Made by a program: the position numbers and the translations under genes
Origin: Bradyrhizobium sp. SRS-191
Lineage (GTDB): Bacteria; Pseudomonadota; Alphaproteobacteria; Rhizobiales; Xanthobacteraceae
Length of the DNA stretch: 64,000 nt
Direction: 5' to 3'
NCBI RefSeq assembly: GCF_024586915.1
Contig: NZ_JANBVS010000008.1
Coordinates: forward strand, 1-64,000
In this document: positions 1 to 9,131 of the stretch, one piece after another
Position numbering within the stretch: position 1 is the first letter of the stretch
How the letters are laid out: each line of letters starts with the position of its first letter
The notes under the pieces: model-generated
Database searches by the model: none
Told to the model about the DNA's origin: nothing
Seen by the model: the letters and a program-made list of their open reading frames with translations, nothing else

Positions 1-1041
1 CAGGATGTTGTTCTTGTACTCGGCGGGGAACTGGTCACCGGTGTAGAACTTCATGCCGAGCGGCGCGACGTGGGCGCCGAGATTCAGCACCGGCGGCGTG
101 AACTCCGAGCATTTGTGGCCCATCGCGAATTTCGGATCCGGCATGTCACCCTGGTGACAATAGGGATAGCCGAAATGCTCGCCCAACTTGGAGATCATGT
201 TGAGCTTGTCGCTCGGCAGATCGTCGCTGACCCAGTCGCGCGCGTTCTCGGTGAACCAGTATTTGCCGGTGCGCGGATCGACGTCGCCGCCGACGCTGTT
301 GCGGACGCCGAGCGCGTAGATCTCGGCATTGCCGGTGCGCGGATCGACGCGGCGGATCTGCGAGACAGAGGTCGGCGGAATGCCGATGTTGAAGGGCGGG
401 CCGAACGGCAGATAGAACCAGCCCTCCTTGTCGACCGCGATGTACTTCCAGCCATGCGCGGCGTAGGACGGCATGTCGTCATAGACGACCTTGCCCTGGC
501 CGAGATTGTCGACATTGGCCTCGGCGTTCTCATACTTGATCAGCTTGTCGACCGCGATCACGTAGAGATTGCCGTCCTGGAAGGCGAGCCCCGTGGGCAT
601 GTTCAGGCCCTTGAGGACCGTCTTGACCTCGCGCTTGCCGCCCTTGTCGGTGATCGCATAGACGTTGCCGAGACCGAACGAGCCGACGAACAGCGTGCCC
701 TTGTCGCCCCAGGCCATCTGGCGCGCGGCGAGCACACCCGAGGCCCAGACCTCCATCTTGAAGCCGTCCGGCAGCTTCACCTGCTTGACGATCTTGGCGA
801 GCTCGGCGTCCGATGCACCGGTCGGCGGACCGGACGGCGGCGCGAGGCCCTTCTGCGCCTCGGTCTCGTCGCCGAGGAACCAGTCGTCCGGCGGATGCGT
901 CCAGAATTCCTTGGTGCCGGATTCGTATTTCTTCAGGCCTTTGCCGGAATCGGATTGCTGCTGCGCGCCGGCCATGCTGGTGCCGGCGAGAAGACTGATT
1001 GTTGCAAGCGCAAGAATGCTTCGGTGAAAAGCCGATATCAT
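1..1041 (-). CDS. PQQ-dependent sugar (sorbosone/glucose) dehydrogenase, 3' part missing
   Basis: Reads leftwards from an ATG at 1041 and is still open at base 1, so only the first 347 codons are present. The first ~27 residues look like a Sec signal peptide ending near SMAGAQ, which places the enzyme in the periplasm. The body carries features of the soluble PQQ glucose/sorbosone dehydrogenase beta-propeller: RRVDPRTGN and ALGVRNSVGG in the middle, then GAHVAPLGMKFYTGDQF near the window edge. Family members oxidise aldoses or sorbosone and pass electrons to the respiratory chain. The substrate cannot be read from sequence. The next gene, an amidase, is divergent. Confidence 0.85.
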   Translation of the reverse strand, partial: MISAFHRSILALATISLLAGTSMAGAQQQSDSGKGLKKYESGTKEFWTHPPDDWFLGDETEAQKGLAPPSGPPTGASDAELAKIVKQVKLPDGFKMEVWASGVLAARQMAWGDKGTLFVGSFGLGNVYAITDKGGKREVKTVLKGLNMPTGLAFQDGNLYVIAVDKLIKYENAEANVDNLGQGKVVYDDMPSYAAHGWKYIAVDKEGWFYLPFGPPFNIGIPPTSVSQIRRVDPRTGNAEIYALGVRNSVGGDVDPRTGKYWFTENARDWVSDDLPSDKLNMISKLGEHFGYPYCHQGDMPDPKFAMGHKCSEFTPPVLNLGAHVAPLGMKFYTGDQFPAEYKNNIL

Positions 1042-1421
1042 CGCTTCACTCCCATGAGGCAGCGCGTTGGGCTGCGTCTATTATCGGAACGTATTTGGAT
1101 ACGCTCTTTGGTCGCCACATCAGTAGTCGACTCGAAAATGGTAGCACATCCTGAGCGGGTGAGAAGCGGATTGCGACGAAGTTTGCGCGCCGCTCATACC
1201 CCGCCTCTGCACTCATCGCATGCCATGTGCTCATTCGATGAGCGCGCTTTTGCAACGCATCGATCGGGAGCGTCGCCGCGGCAAGAACGGCCATGCGCTG
1301 TATTCATACGCACTGATCGCCACCGCGATTGGCGCCTGCATCGGCAATCGCTAGGGTGCGGCAGCACGAACGGGCGCGGGCCGTGCTGAAACTCCGAGAC
1401 CCTCGCCCAACAGGATGTCCG
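1042..1421. other. Intergenic region between divergent genes
   Basis: This 380-base gap should hold the promoters for the leftward sugar dehydrogenase and the rightward amidase. I found no convincing -35/-10 pair. A 38-codon frame at 1238-1354 is listed separately. A purine-rich AGGA at 1412-1415 serves as ribosome binding site for the amidase. Confidence 0.4.
1238..1354 (+). CDS. Possible 38-residue small protein
   Basis: An ATG-to-TAG frame codes for a basic N-terminal half (QRIDRERRRGKNGH) followed by a short hydrophobic stretch (LIATAIGACIG), a layout often seen in small membrane-associated proteins. No good ribosome binding site precedes it and the codon bias could not be tested. It may equally be a chance frame in the intergenic region. 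Confidence 0.15.
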   Translation: MSALLQRIDRERRRGKNGHALYSYALIATAIGACIGNR

Positions 1422-2768
1422 ATGTCGCAACCGTCAGAGCTTCAGACACCGAAGGCCGGTGCAGGCGTTCTCGAGCTGCTGCGCCAGTTCGCCAGCGATC
1501 CCGCCGCCGCATCCGCCTATGGTGAAGATTGTTTGAAGCGGACGCAGAGAATCGAGCCGCGGTTGAAGGCGTTCGAATATCTGCCGCGGGACGTCACCGC
1601 GAAGACCGGTCCGCTCGGCGGAATTCCCGTCGCCATCAAGGACATCATCGCGACGTCGGATATGCCGACCACCAACGGCTCGGCGATCTACCGCGACCAT
1701 GTGCCGGCGGCCGATGCCTGGGTGGTCGCGCGGCTGCGCGACCTCGGCGCGACCATCTTCGGCAAGACGGTCTCGACCGAATTCGCGTGGCGCCATCCGG
1801 GGCCGACGGTCAATCCCTGGAACCCCGCCCACTCTCCGGGCGGCTCGTCATCGGGCTCGGCCGCGGCCGTCGCCGCCGGGCTCGTGCCTCTGGCGCTGGG
1901 CACGCAGACATTGGGCTCCGTGATCCGGCCTGCCGCCTTCAACGGCGTTGTCGGCTTCAAGCCGAGCTTCGGCGCGATCCCGCGCACGGGCGTGCATCCG
2001 CTCAGCCCGTCACTCGACCATGTCGGCTTCTTCGCACGACGCGTCGATGATGTGGCCTTCGCGTTGTCGCTGCTGGCCGGCACCAGCGCGGATGACCTTC
2101 ACGGCCGCCCGCTGCCGGCGTTCACGGTCGACGGCGCGCACGGTCTCACGCCGCTCGCCAAGCCGCGGCTCGCGGTGGCGCGCTTTGCCAAATGGGAGCG
2201 GGCCGAGCCTGAGCAGAAGGCGGTGTTCGATCGCATGATCGACAGGCTGCGCAGCGCCGGCGCCGTGGTCGAGGAGGTCGCGTTCGCCGAGCTCGACGCC
2301 GCCAATTGGGATGCCATCAACACCATCATGCTCAGCGAGGCGACGACGATCTTCTCCGGTCTGATCGCGCGCTATCCCGACCGCGTCAGCGACGTGATGA
2401 AGCAGCACGTCGAGAGCGGCCGCACCAAGACCGCCATGGACTATCTCGCCGCCAAGGCCGCGCAGGCCGAGCGGCAAAAAGCGCTGGCCGCCGAGCTAGA
2501 CGGCTTCGACGCCGTGCTCACTCTGCCGGCGTTCGGCGAAGCGCCGCGCGGCCTCGATTGGACGGGAGACGCCGAATATTGCGCGCCCTGGACTTTCGTC
2601 GGCGCGCCGGCCGTCGCGCTGCCGGCAGGCTTCGGCAAAAATGGCCTGCCGCTCGGCATCCAGGTCGCCGGCCTTTATCGCAACGATCTCCAAACCCTGC
2701 GCGTCGCGAAATGGGTCGAGACCATCCTGGCCTTCGATCCCGGCGTGCCGGCGCTCGCCCGTCCCTAG
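1422..2768 (+). CDS. Amidase-signature family hydrolase
   Basis: A 448-residue amidase-signature enzyme that hydrolyses an amide bond; the substrate is unknown. The catalytic Lys lies in GIPVAIKDII (~residues 68-77), the cis-Ser in SPGGSSSGSAAAVAAG and the nucleophile Ser in GTQTLGSVIRPA. ATG 1422 is chosen over an in-frame upstream GTG-type start at 1329 because AGGA precedes it at 1412-1415 and homologous proteins begin about 10-15 residues before the first helix. GatA of the tRNA amidotransferase is similar, but no gatB or gatC lies nearby, so a stand-alone amidase is more likely. Confidence 0.85.
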   Translation: MSQPSELQTPKAGAGVLELLRQFASDPAAASAYGEDCLKRTQRIEPRLKAFEYLPRDVTAKTGPLGGIPVAIKDIIATSDMPTTNGSAIYRDHVPAADAWVVARLRDLGATIFGKTVSTEFAWRHPGPTVNPWNPAHSPGGSSSGSAAAVAAGLVPLALGTQTLGSVIRPAAFNGVVGFKPSFGAIPRTGVHPLSPSLDHVGFFARRVDDVAFALSLLAGTSADDLHGRPLPAFTVDGAHGLTPLAKPRLAVARFAKWERAEPEQKAVFDRMIDRLRSAGAVVEEVAFAELDAANWDAINTIMLSEATTIFSGLIARYPDRVSDVMKQHVESGRTKTAMDYLAAKAAQAERQKALAAELDGFDAVLTLPAFGEAPRGLDWTGDAEYCAPWTFVGAPAVALPAGFGKNGLPLGIQVAGLYRNDLQTLRVAKWVETILAFDPGVPALARP

Positions 2769-2857
2769 CGCGCCGGCGCCGCACGGCACTCCGTCACCAC
2801 CGCCATCTGCGCCAAAGCCCAGTGGCGGGTTTCCAACCAGCGCTGTAGAACCTTCGC

Positions 2858-4162
2858 ATGACCGTCACAGACATCGCGAGCAGAACCTATAATCACGGCT
2901 GGCGCCTCGACCCGATCGTGCGCAGCCTGCTCGATACCGATTTCTACAAGCTGTTGATGCTGCAAATGATTCGGGAGTTCTATCCGAATCAGCAGGTGAC
3001 CTTCTCGGTCATCAACCGCACTAAGCGCGTGCGCCTGGCCGACGTCATCGACGAAGGCGAGCTGCGCGCCCAGCTCGATCATGCCCGCACCATCCGCTTC
3101 ACCAAGAAGGAGCTGATCTGGCTGGCCGGCAATACCTTCTACGGCAAGACCCACATGTTCTCGCCGGACTTCATGAACTGGCTCGCCAATTTCCGGCTGC
3201 CCGAATACGAGCTGCACAAGGCCGACGGCCAGTACGAGCTGCATTTCCACGGGCCATGGACCCATACCACGATGTGGGAGATCCCGGCGCTCGCCATCGT
3301 CAACGAGCTGCGCTCGCGCCAGGCCATGAAGGGCCAGGGCCGCTTCGCGCTCGACGTGCTGTTCGCCCGCGCCAAGGCCAAGCTATGGGCCAAGGTCGAG
3401 CGGCTGCGCAAGCTGGAGGGGTTGCGGCTATCGGATTTCGGCACGCGGCGTCGCCATGGCTTCCTGTGGCAGCGGTGGTGCGTCGAGGCCGTGAAGGAAG
3501 GGCTGGGATCCTCGTTCACCGGCACGTCGAATGTGCTGCTGGCGATGGACAACGATCTCGAGGCCATCGGCACCAATGCGCATGAGCTGCCGATGGTCGC
3601 CGCCGCACTGGCCAAGGATGACGACGAGCTGCGCTTTGCGCCCTACCGCATTCTCGACCAGTGGCGGCAGACCTATGCCGGCAACCTCTTGATCGCCCTG
3701 CCCGACGCGTTCGGCACCAAGGCGTTCCTGCGGGATGCGCCGGACTGGGTCGCCGACTGGACCGGCTTCCGCCCCGACAGTGCCCCGCCGATCCAGGCCG
3801 GCGAGGAGATCATGGCCTGGTGGAAATCCAAGGGACGCGACCCCCGGCAGAAGCTGCTGGTGTTCTCCGACGCGATGGATGTCGAATCGATCGAGCAGAT
3901 CCACCACCGGTTCTCCGATCAGGTCCGGCTGTCGTTCGGCTGGGGCACCAACCTGACCAACGATTTCGTTGGCTGCTCGCCGGACGGCTCGGTCGATCTC
4001 GATCCGATCTCGCTGGTCTGCAAGGTGACCTCGGTCGACGGCCACCCCGCGGTCAAGCTGTCCGACAATCCGGAGAAGGCGACCGGCGACCCCGCCGAGA
4101 TCGCGCGTTATCTGCGCGTGTTCGGCGATGCCGGCCGGGTTCGGACGCCGGTGGTCGTCTAG
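2858..4162 (+). CDS. pncB: Nicotinate phosphoribosyltransferase
   Basis: 434 residues, the usual length for bacterial PncB. The enzyme joins nicotinate to PRPP (with ATP hydrolysis) to make nicotinate mononucleotide in the NAD salvage pathway. Typical stretches are [15 protein letters not shown] near the N-terminus, the [19 protein letters not shown] segment (~residues 130-150), GTSNVLLA and [11 protein letters not shown] near the C-terminus. It follows the amidase by 89 bases on the same strand. A link (an amidase supplying nicotinate) is possible but would be inference only. Confidence 0.95.
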   Translation: MTVTDIASRTYNHGWRLDPIVRSLLDTDFYKLLMLQMIREFYPNQQVTFSVINRTKRVRLADVIDEGELRAQLDHARTIRFTKKELIWLAGNTFYGKTHMFSPDFMNWLANFRLPEYELHKADGQYELHFHGPWTHTTMWEIPALAIVNELRSRQAMKGQGRFALDVLFARAKAKLWAKVERLRKLEGLRLSDFGTRRRHGFLWQRWCVEAVKEGLGSSFTGTSNVLLAMDNDLEAIGTNAHELPMVAAALAKDDDELRFAPYRILDQWRQTYAGNLLIALPDAFGTKAFLRDAPDWVADWTGFRPDSAPPIQAGEEIMAWWKSKGRDPRQKLLVFSDAMDVESIEQIHHRFSDQVRLSFGWGTNLTNDFVGCSPDGSVDLDPISLVCKVTSVDGHPAVKLSDNPEKATGDPAEIARYLRVFGDAGRVRTPVVV

Positions 4163-4266
4163 CCTGGCCATTTCGTTCTCCCGCTGAAATTCTTGTTCCG
4201 GTTTTGTTCGAGTTGCGGTAAAATCATCGCGCGAACGTGCAAACCGTGGGGCAGGAGAACGTGGGC

Positions 4267-5715
4267 ATGCGTCGGGTGATCGCCCAAATCGGCAAAGTCG
4301 GCTGCAAAGTCGGGCAGCTATTGTCCGCGCCCCTCCTGGTCATCGTCGCCATCCTGGCCTTCACGGGACCCGCAGCCGCCGACAAGCGCGTGGCGCTGGT
4401 GATCGGCAACTCCATCCATGAACATGCGCCGCTGCTGGACGAGCCTGCCTCCGATGCGCGGCTGCTGGCCGCCAAACTCACCCAGCTCGGCTTCATCCTG
4501 AGCGGCGGCGTCGCGCAGATCGACCTCGACAAGAAGGGCTTCGATCGCGCGCTCGCGGAGTTCAAGGGCCGCATCGCCGATGCCGACCTCGCCCTGATCT
4601 ACTATGCGGGCTATGGGCTCAATCTGAACGGCACCAATTATCTCGTGCCGGTCGACGCGGCGCCGACAACGGCGGCGGACCTCGAACGCGAGCTGCGCGA
4701 CTTGAACGCGGTGCTGCGCGAACTCGAGGGATCAAACCGGCGGCAGAACGTGGTGATCCTCGACGCCTTCCGCGCCAACCCGTTCGAGCCGCGCGGTATC
4801 ACAGGCCTCACCGCCGGGCTGTCCCCGGCGCGCGTCCCCCCACGCACGCTGATCTCCTTCGCCGCTCAGCCCGGGACGGTCGGGCAGCGCGGTCCCGACG
4901 GACACGGCGTCTTTGCAGCAGCGCTCGCCCAGGCGCTGCAGCAGCAGGATCGGCGGCTGGTCGAGGTCTTCGGCCAAACCGCGCAATCTGTCGAGCGCCT
5001 CACCAATGGCGCCCAGCAGCCGTTCGTGATGTTCACCCAGATCGATGGCGGCGCTCAGACTGACGCTGCGGCACAGCGGCCTGCACAGCCGGCGGCCCCG
5101 ACCGCCAGCCAGACCACGGCTTCCCCTGCGAGCCCGGCAGCAGCGACTGCCGCCCAGGACGCACGGACCCCCGGCCTTGCGGTCCTCTACGACGAGGATG
5201 TCTCGGATCCGAAGGGCAAGCGCTATTCCGGCTCGGTGGCGTGGCGGCTCGAAACCGTCAAGACGGCGGGGCGGCCCGTGCCGGTGATCCGGGCCGAGAT
5301 CGACATTCCCGATCGCAAGCTGAGGATGAGTCTCCAGCTGCGCCGCAACGACGATCCGAGCCTGCCGGCCAGCCATGTCGCCGAACTCACATTCAGTCCC
5401 GGGGCCGATTTCGTCGGGACCGCCATCAGCAATGTGCCGGGAATCCTGATGAAGACGGAGGAGAATGCGCGCGGCACGCCCCTGGCAGGGCTCGCCGTCA
5501 AGATCACGGAAGGCTCTTTCCTGGTCGGCTTCTCCAACGTCGACGCCGATCGCGCGCGCAACGAGGAGCTGCTGGCGCGTCGCGAATGGTTCGACATTCC
5601 GGTCGTGTACGCAAATCAGCGCCGCGGCATTCTCGCTCTCGGCAAGGGTCCGAGCGGTGATCGCGTGTTCGCGGATGCGTTCGCGGCCTGGAGCAAATAC
5701 CAGCCGGCCAAGTAA
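4267..5715 (+). CDS. Secreted caspase-fold protein lacking the catalytic His and Cys
   Basis: 482 residues from ATG 4267, which has AGGAG 9 bases upstream; GTG starts at 4237 and 4261 are possible. Residues 1-38 form a signal peptide ending PAAA, then the peptidase C14 (caspase/metacaspase-like) fold begins with RVALVIGNS. Where active members have the His of YAGHG there is Tyr116 (IYYAGYGLNLNG), and where they have the Cys of DACR there is Phe168 (VVILDAFRANPF). The domain should therefore be inactive as a protease. An Ala/Pro/Thr/Gln-rich linker (~residues 265-300) leads to a ~180-residue C-terminal domain with ISNVPGILMK and WFDIPVVYANQRRGIL, which I associate with bradyrhizobial proteins of unknown function. 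A binding or scaffold role outside the cytoplasm is inferred. Confidence 0.8.
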   Translation: MRRVIAQIGKVGCKVGQLLSAPLLVIVAILAFTGPAAADKRVALVIGNSIHEHAPLLDEPASDARLLAAKLTQLGFILSGGVAQIDLDKKGFDRALAEFKGRIADADLALIYYAGYGLNLNGTNYLVPVDAAPTTAADLERELRDLNAVLRELEGSNRRQNVVILDAFRANPFEPRGITGLTAGLSPARVPPRTLISFAAQPGTVGQRGPDGHGVFAAALAQALQQQDRRLVEVFGQTAQSVERLTNGAQQPFVMFTQIDGGAQTDAAAQRPAQPAAPTASQTTASPASPAAATAAQDARTPGLAVLYDEDVSDPKGKRYSGSVAWRLETVKTAGRPVPVIRAEIDIPDRKLRMSLQLRRNDDPSLPASHVAELTFSPGADFVGTAISNVPGILMKTEENARGTPLAGLAVKITEGSFLVGFSNVDADRARNEELLARREWFDIPVVYANQRRGILALGKGPSGDRVFADAFAAWSKYQPAK

Positions 5716-5719
5716 GGAG

Positions 5720-5765
5720 CCCTGGAAAGGGTAACGAGCCTTGGAATAAGGTGCCTTGGAAAAGG
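5720..5765. repeat. Three tandem CC(C/T)TGGAA..GG mini-hairpins
   Basis: Just after the caspase-fold gene lie three near-identical small palindromic units: CCCTGGAAAGGG at 5720-5731, CCTTGGAATAAGG at 5739-5751 and CCTTGGAAAAGG at 5754-5765. Units start 19 and 15 bases apart. They look like a local tandem duplication. Their T-rich complement sits behind the tRNA-Gly terminator hairpin. Confidence 0.55.
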
Positions 5766-5784
5766 AAAGCCGCTTCAAAAGCGG
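5758..5784 (-). terminator. Probable terminator of tRNA-Gly
   Basis: Read on the minus strand, CCGCTT-TTG-AAGCGG (5784-5770) forms a 6-bp hairpin followed by the pyrimidine-rich CTTTCCTTTTCC. It lies 19 bases after the tRNA 3' end, which fits a simple intrinsic terminator. Confidence 0.5.
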
Positions 5785-5803
5785 AGCCGCGGAGCGGAAG
5801 GTT

Positions 5804-5878
<75 letters not shown>

Positions 5879-6167
5879 ATCCGTGACGCCCGGGCGCTGT
5901 GGCCGCCGGCGACGCGCAGACCTATGCCAAATGCCGCGGACGAATGCAACAGGTCTGCGACAGGTTTCGTGCCCTGATGCGCTTCAATTTTGGGTGTCGG
6001 AGGCGGCCAAACCGGTCCGAATCGGCCGAATGGCGAGCAGTCGCCTAAACGGATTGAAATTTCCGTGGTCGCCGCCACTTAAAGTGACGGAAACCGTGTA
6101 TTGAGGCGCAGCGGCGGCTGGTTCCCGGCCCGCTGTCCATCCCAGTATTTTTCTGACGAGGACCCCC

Positions 6168-7088
6168 GTGACCATTGTTGAGCAGGGCAACGGAGCGGCG
6201 CCGCAGGTGCCGGATCTGATCAAGGACACCACGACGCAGACCTTCGTGAAGGACGTGATCGAGGAATCGAAGCGCCAGCCGGTTCTCATCGACTTCTGGG
6301 CACCGTGGTGCGGCCCATGCAAGCAATTGACCCCCATCCTCGAGAAGGCCGTCCAGGCCGCCAAGGGCAAGGTCAAGCTGGTCAAGATGAACATCGACGA
6401 GCATCCGGCCATCCCCGGCCAGATGGGCATCCAGTCGATTCCGGCCGTGATCGCCTTCGTCGGCGGACGGCCCGCGGACGGTTTCATGGGAGCCGTGCCG
6501 GAGAGCCAAGTCAGCGCCTTCATCGAGAAGATCACCAAGGGCGTTCCCGGCATCGGCGAGCCCGACATTGCCGAGATCCTCAAGGAGGCCGAGGCGGTGC
6601 TGGCGGAGGGCGACCCTGCCGGCGCGGCCCAGATCTACGCCGAGGTCTTGTCGATCGACGCCGCCAACATCCCGGCGCTCGCAGGGCTCGCCAAATGCTA
6701 CGTCGAAACCGGCGCGATCGAGCAGGCCAAGGAGACGCTGGCGCAGATTCCCGAAGCCAAGCGCAACGAGTCGGCCGTGACCGCGGTTCAGGCTGCGATC
6801 GATCTCGCCGAGCAGGCGCAGTCGCTTGGCCCGATTGGAGAACTCGAACAGACCGTCGCCGCCAATCCACTCGACCACCAGGCGCGTTTCGATCTGGCAA
6901 TCGCGCTCAACGCCGCGGGCAAGCGGAAGGAAGCCACCGACCACCTGCTCGAGATCGTGAAGCGCGATCGCAAATGGAACGAGGACGGCGCGCGCAAGCA
7001 GCTCGTGCAGTTCTTCGAAGCCTGGGGCGGCGCTGACGAAGCCACCGTCGAAGGCCGCAAGCGGCTCTCGACGATCCTGTTTTCGTAA
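6168..7088 (+). CDS. cnoX: Thioredoxin-TPR co-chaperone CnoX (YbbN)
   Basis: 306 residues from a GTG start. An N-terminal thioredoxin domain carries WCGPCK (Cys48 and Cys51), followed from about residue 135 by TPR-type helices (ILKEAEAVLAEGDPAGAAQIY and two more repeats). This layout is that of CnoX/YbbN, a holdase that protects proteins from oxidation and hands them to GroEL or DnaK. The intact CXXC suggests the alphaproteobacterial redox-active form, unlike the E. coli protein. The LON-domain gene follows by 47 bases, probably in the same transcript. Confidence 0.88.
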   Translation: MTIVEQGNGAAPQVPDLIKDTTTQTFVKDVIEESKRQPVLIDFWAPWCGPCKQLTPILEKAVQAAKGKVKLVKMNIDEHPAIPGQMGIQSIPAVIAFVGGRPADGFMGAVPESQVSAFIEKITKGVPGIGEPDIAEILKEAEAVLAEGDPAGAAQIYAEVLSIDAANIPALAGLAKCYVETGAIEQAKETLAQIPEAKRNESAVTAVQAAIDLAEQAQSLGPIGELEQTVAANPLDHQARFDLAIALNAAGKRKEATDHLLEIVKRDRKWNEDGARKQLVQFFEAWGGADEATVEGRKRLSTILFS

Positions 7089-7135
7089 CCGCAGCCGGGC
7101 ACAGCACGGGCGCTTCAGCGGACACGAGGTATCGC

Positions 7136-7810
7136 ATGCCGATCAATGCCGAATATCGCGGTCCTGCCGACCTGCCGGAGATCATCCCGGTGTTCCCGCT
7201 GGCGGGGGCGCTGCTGCTTCCGCGCGGCCAAATGCCGCTCAACATCTTCGAGCCGCGCTATCTCGCGATGGTCGACGACGCCTTTCGCGACGGCCATCGG
7301 CTCATCGGCATGATCCAGCCCGATGTCACGCATTCCTCCAGCGAGGAACGCCCGGTGCTGTTCAAGGTCGGCTGCGTCGGCCGGATCACGCAGCTCGCCG
7401 AGTCCGGCGACGGCCGTTACATCCTCGAACTCACCGGCGTGTCGCGCTTCAAAGTGGCCGAGGAGATGACGGTGCTGACGCCCTATCGTCAGTGCCGGGT
7501 CGATTATTTCCCGTTCGTCGACGACTTCACCGCCCGCAAGGGCGAAGACGCGGTCGACCGCGAAGCGCTGCTCGCAGTGCTGACCGATTTCCTGAAGGCC
7601 AACAATCTCAAGGTCGACTGGGCCGGGATCGAAGCGGCTCCGAACGAGGCGCTGGTCAACGCGCTGGCGATGATGTCGCCCTACGGGCCCGCGGAAAAGC
7701 AGGCCATGCTCGAAGCGCCGGACCTGAAGACCCGGGCGGAGATCCTGGTCGCCGTCACCGAGATGGATCTCGCCAAGAAGCGGACCTCGGGCGATCCGCC
7801 ACTGCAGTGA
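7136..7810 (+). CDS. LON substrate-binding-domain protein
   Basis: 224 residues resembling only the N-terminal substrate-binding domain of Lon protease: IPVFPLAGALLLPRGQMPLNIFEPRYLAM at the start, then GCVGRITQ and GRYILELTGVSRF. No AAA or Ser-Lys protease domain follows, so it is not Lon itself. Such stand-alone proteins are widespread and probably bind unfolded substrates; the position after cnoX fits a proteostasis role. Its TGA (7808-7810) abuts the stop codon of the convergent iron permease gene. Confidence 0.85.
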   Translation: MPINAEYRGPADLPEIIPVFPLAGALLLPRGQMPLNIFEPRYLAMVDDAFRDGHRLIGMIQPDVTHSSSEERPVLFKVGCVGRITQLAESGDGRYILELTGVSRFKVAEEMTVLTPYRQCRVDYFPFVDDFTARKGEDAVDREALLAVLTDFLKANNLKVDWAGIEAAPNEALVNALAMMSPYGPAEKQAMLEAPDLKTRAEILVAVTEMDLAKKRTSGDPPLQ

Positions 7811-8641
7811 TCATTCGGCGGCCACCGTGCGCCGTGGCGACGGCGCAGCGGTGAGACGCATCAGCGCGACCGTCGCAAGGATGACGCCGACATAGACCGC
7901 CAGTTGCATCGCGGTCGGCTGGTCCGTGTAGCCGACGAGCGCCTTCAGCGTCCGCCCCGCCAGGCCCTTTTCGGGCAGGACCGCGCTCGAATCCCACATC
8001 ACCTGATCGAACGAGGTGAGCCAGTTGGCGCGGGCGAGGAAGAACACCGCCTGGGCGGCCATGCCGGCCGACAGCAAGGTGATCAGAACGGTCGTCGTCC
8101 GAAACAGCGCACGCGGCGGAATCCGCATCAGCCCGAGATAGGTCGCAAGACAGACGGCGACGCCGAGCAGCAGGCCGAGCATGCCGCCGCCGAGCAGCGC
8201 GCGGCCGCCGCTTTCGTCCGAGGCCGCCACGCCGTAGAGGAACAGCGCCACCTCGCTGCCTTCGCGCAGAACCGCGATGGCAATCACCGTGGCCAGAGCG
8301 ACCAGCGGCTTGGCGCCTTCAGCGACCGCCTGGCCCATCGTGCGCAGCTCCGTGGCCATCTCGCGGCCGTGCCGCGCCATCCAGACATTGTGCCAGGTCA
8401 GCATGATGACGGCGGTCGACAGGATCGCCGCGTTGAACACTTCCTGCCCCATGCCTTCGAACAGTTGCGTCAGGGTGCCCGCGAACGCTGCGACCGCACA
8501 GGCCCCGATCAGACCGGCGAACAGGCCTGCGCTGATCCAGCGCAATCGATGCGGCACCGCGCTGGTAACGGCCAGAACGATGCCGACGATCAGGCCGGCC
8601 TCGAACACTTCGCGGAAGACGATGATCAGTGCAGCGAGCAT
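7811..8641 (-). CDS. ftrC: FTR1-family iron permease
   Basis: 276 residues, polytopic membrane protein. Two REXXE-type iron-binding motifs are visible: FREVFEAG near residues 9-16 and LREGSEVALF near the middle. They mark the FTR1/EfeU permease family, which moves ferric iron delivered by a partner oxidase. The start ATG at 8641 lies 11 bases after the cupredoxin gene. The arrangement matches the FtrB-FtrC core of the FtrABCD ferrous iron uptake system; ftrA (P19) and ftrD (polyferredoxin) are not in view, so the gene name is by analogy. Confidence 0.85.
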   Translation of the reverse strand: MLAALIIVFREVFEAGLIVGIVLAVTSAVPHRLRWISAGLFAGLIGACAVAAFAGTLTQLFEGMGQEVFNAAILSTAVIMLTWHNVWMARHGREMATELRTMGQAVAEGAKPLVALATVIAIAVLREGSEVALFLYGVAASDESGGRALLGGGMLGLLLGVAVCLATYLGLMRIPPRALFRTTTVLITLLSAGMAAQAVFFLARANWLTSFDQVMWDSSAVLPEKGLAGRTLKALVGYTDQPTAMQLAVYVGVILATVALMRLTAAPSPRRTVAAE

Positions 8642-8652
8642 GGCAGCAGGAC

Positions 8653-9000
8653 CTATTGAACGTTGACGAAGCCGCGGGCCTTTTCGTTGAAGTCGTTGTA
8701 GAACTCGTATCGACCGGACTTCATCGCCCGGACATTGAGAACGGCCTCGCTGTTTGCCGCGATCACCTTCTCGATCTTCAGCGTCTCGCTCTCGAACTCG
8801 ATCGCCTTGCCTTCCATGTTCTTGACCCGGATGGTCAGCGGCGCGTCGGCCGGAACGGTCGGCTCCTTCGGCTCGAACTGGCCGTTCGCATAGGTAAGGC
8901 AGATCTCGTTCGGCCCCCCGGCCCGGACCTGTGTCGCCAGCAGAGCCATGCCGAGACATCCGCCTGCAACGACCAACCTTCGCACCACGTCGACCAACAT
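8653..9000 (-). CDS. ftrB: Periplasmic cupredoxin-like iron uptake protein
   Basis: 115 residues with a signal peptide (LVVAGGCLGMALLATQVRA) and a cupredoxin-like beta sandwich of about 88 residues. The mature part has one Cys (EICLTY), two Met and no His, so it lacks a classical blue-copper site. EfeO-type and FtrB cupredoxins are similar in this respect. It lies just upstream of the FTR1 permease and probably helps oxidise or deliver iron to it. Confidence 0.75.
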   Translation of the reverse strand: MLVDVVRRLVVAGGCLGMALLATQVRAGGPNEICLTYANGQFEPKEPTVPADAPLTIRVKNMEGKAIEFESETLKIEKVIAANSEAVLNVRAMKSGRYEFYNDFNEKARGFVNVQ

Positions 9001-9131
9001 CGATCAGTCCTCTCGTATTCAGCCAAGCAAATCGGAGAACTGGCACACGACCGCATCGAGGGGACGGCGCGGTACCCGTTCGCGACGGCGAACAGCTAAG
9101 CGGCCCGCCGCCGGGTCTGCAAAGAGACTCC

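Noticed and set aside
7136..7810. Truncated lon protease pseudogene
   Set aside because: Length and ends fit the known stand-alone LON-domain family, the frame is intact, and no ATPase remnants follow.
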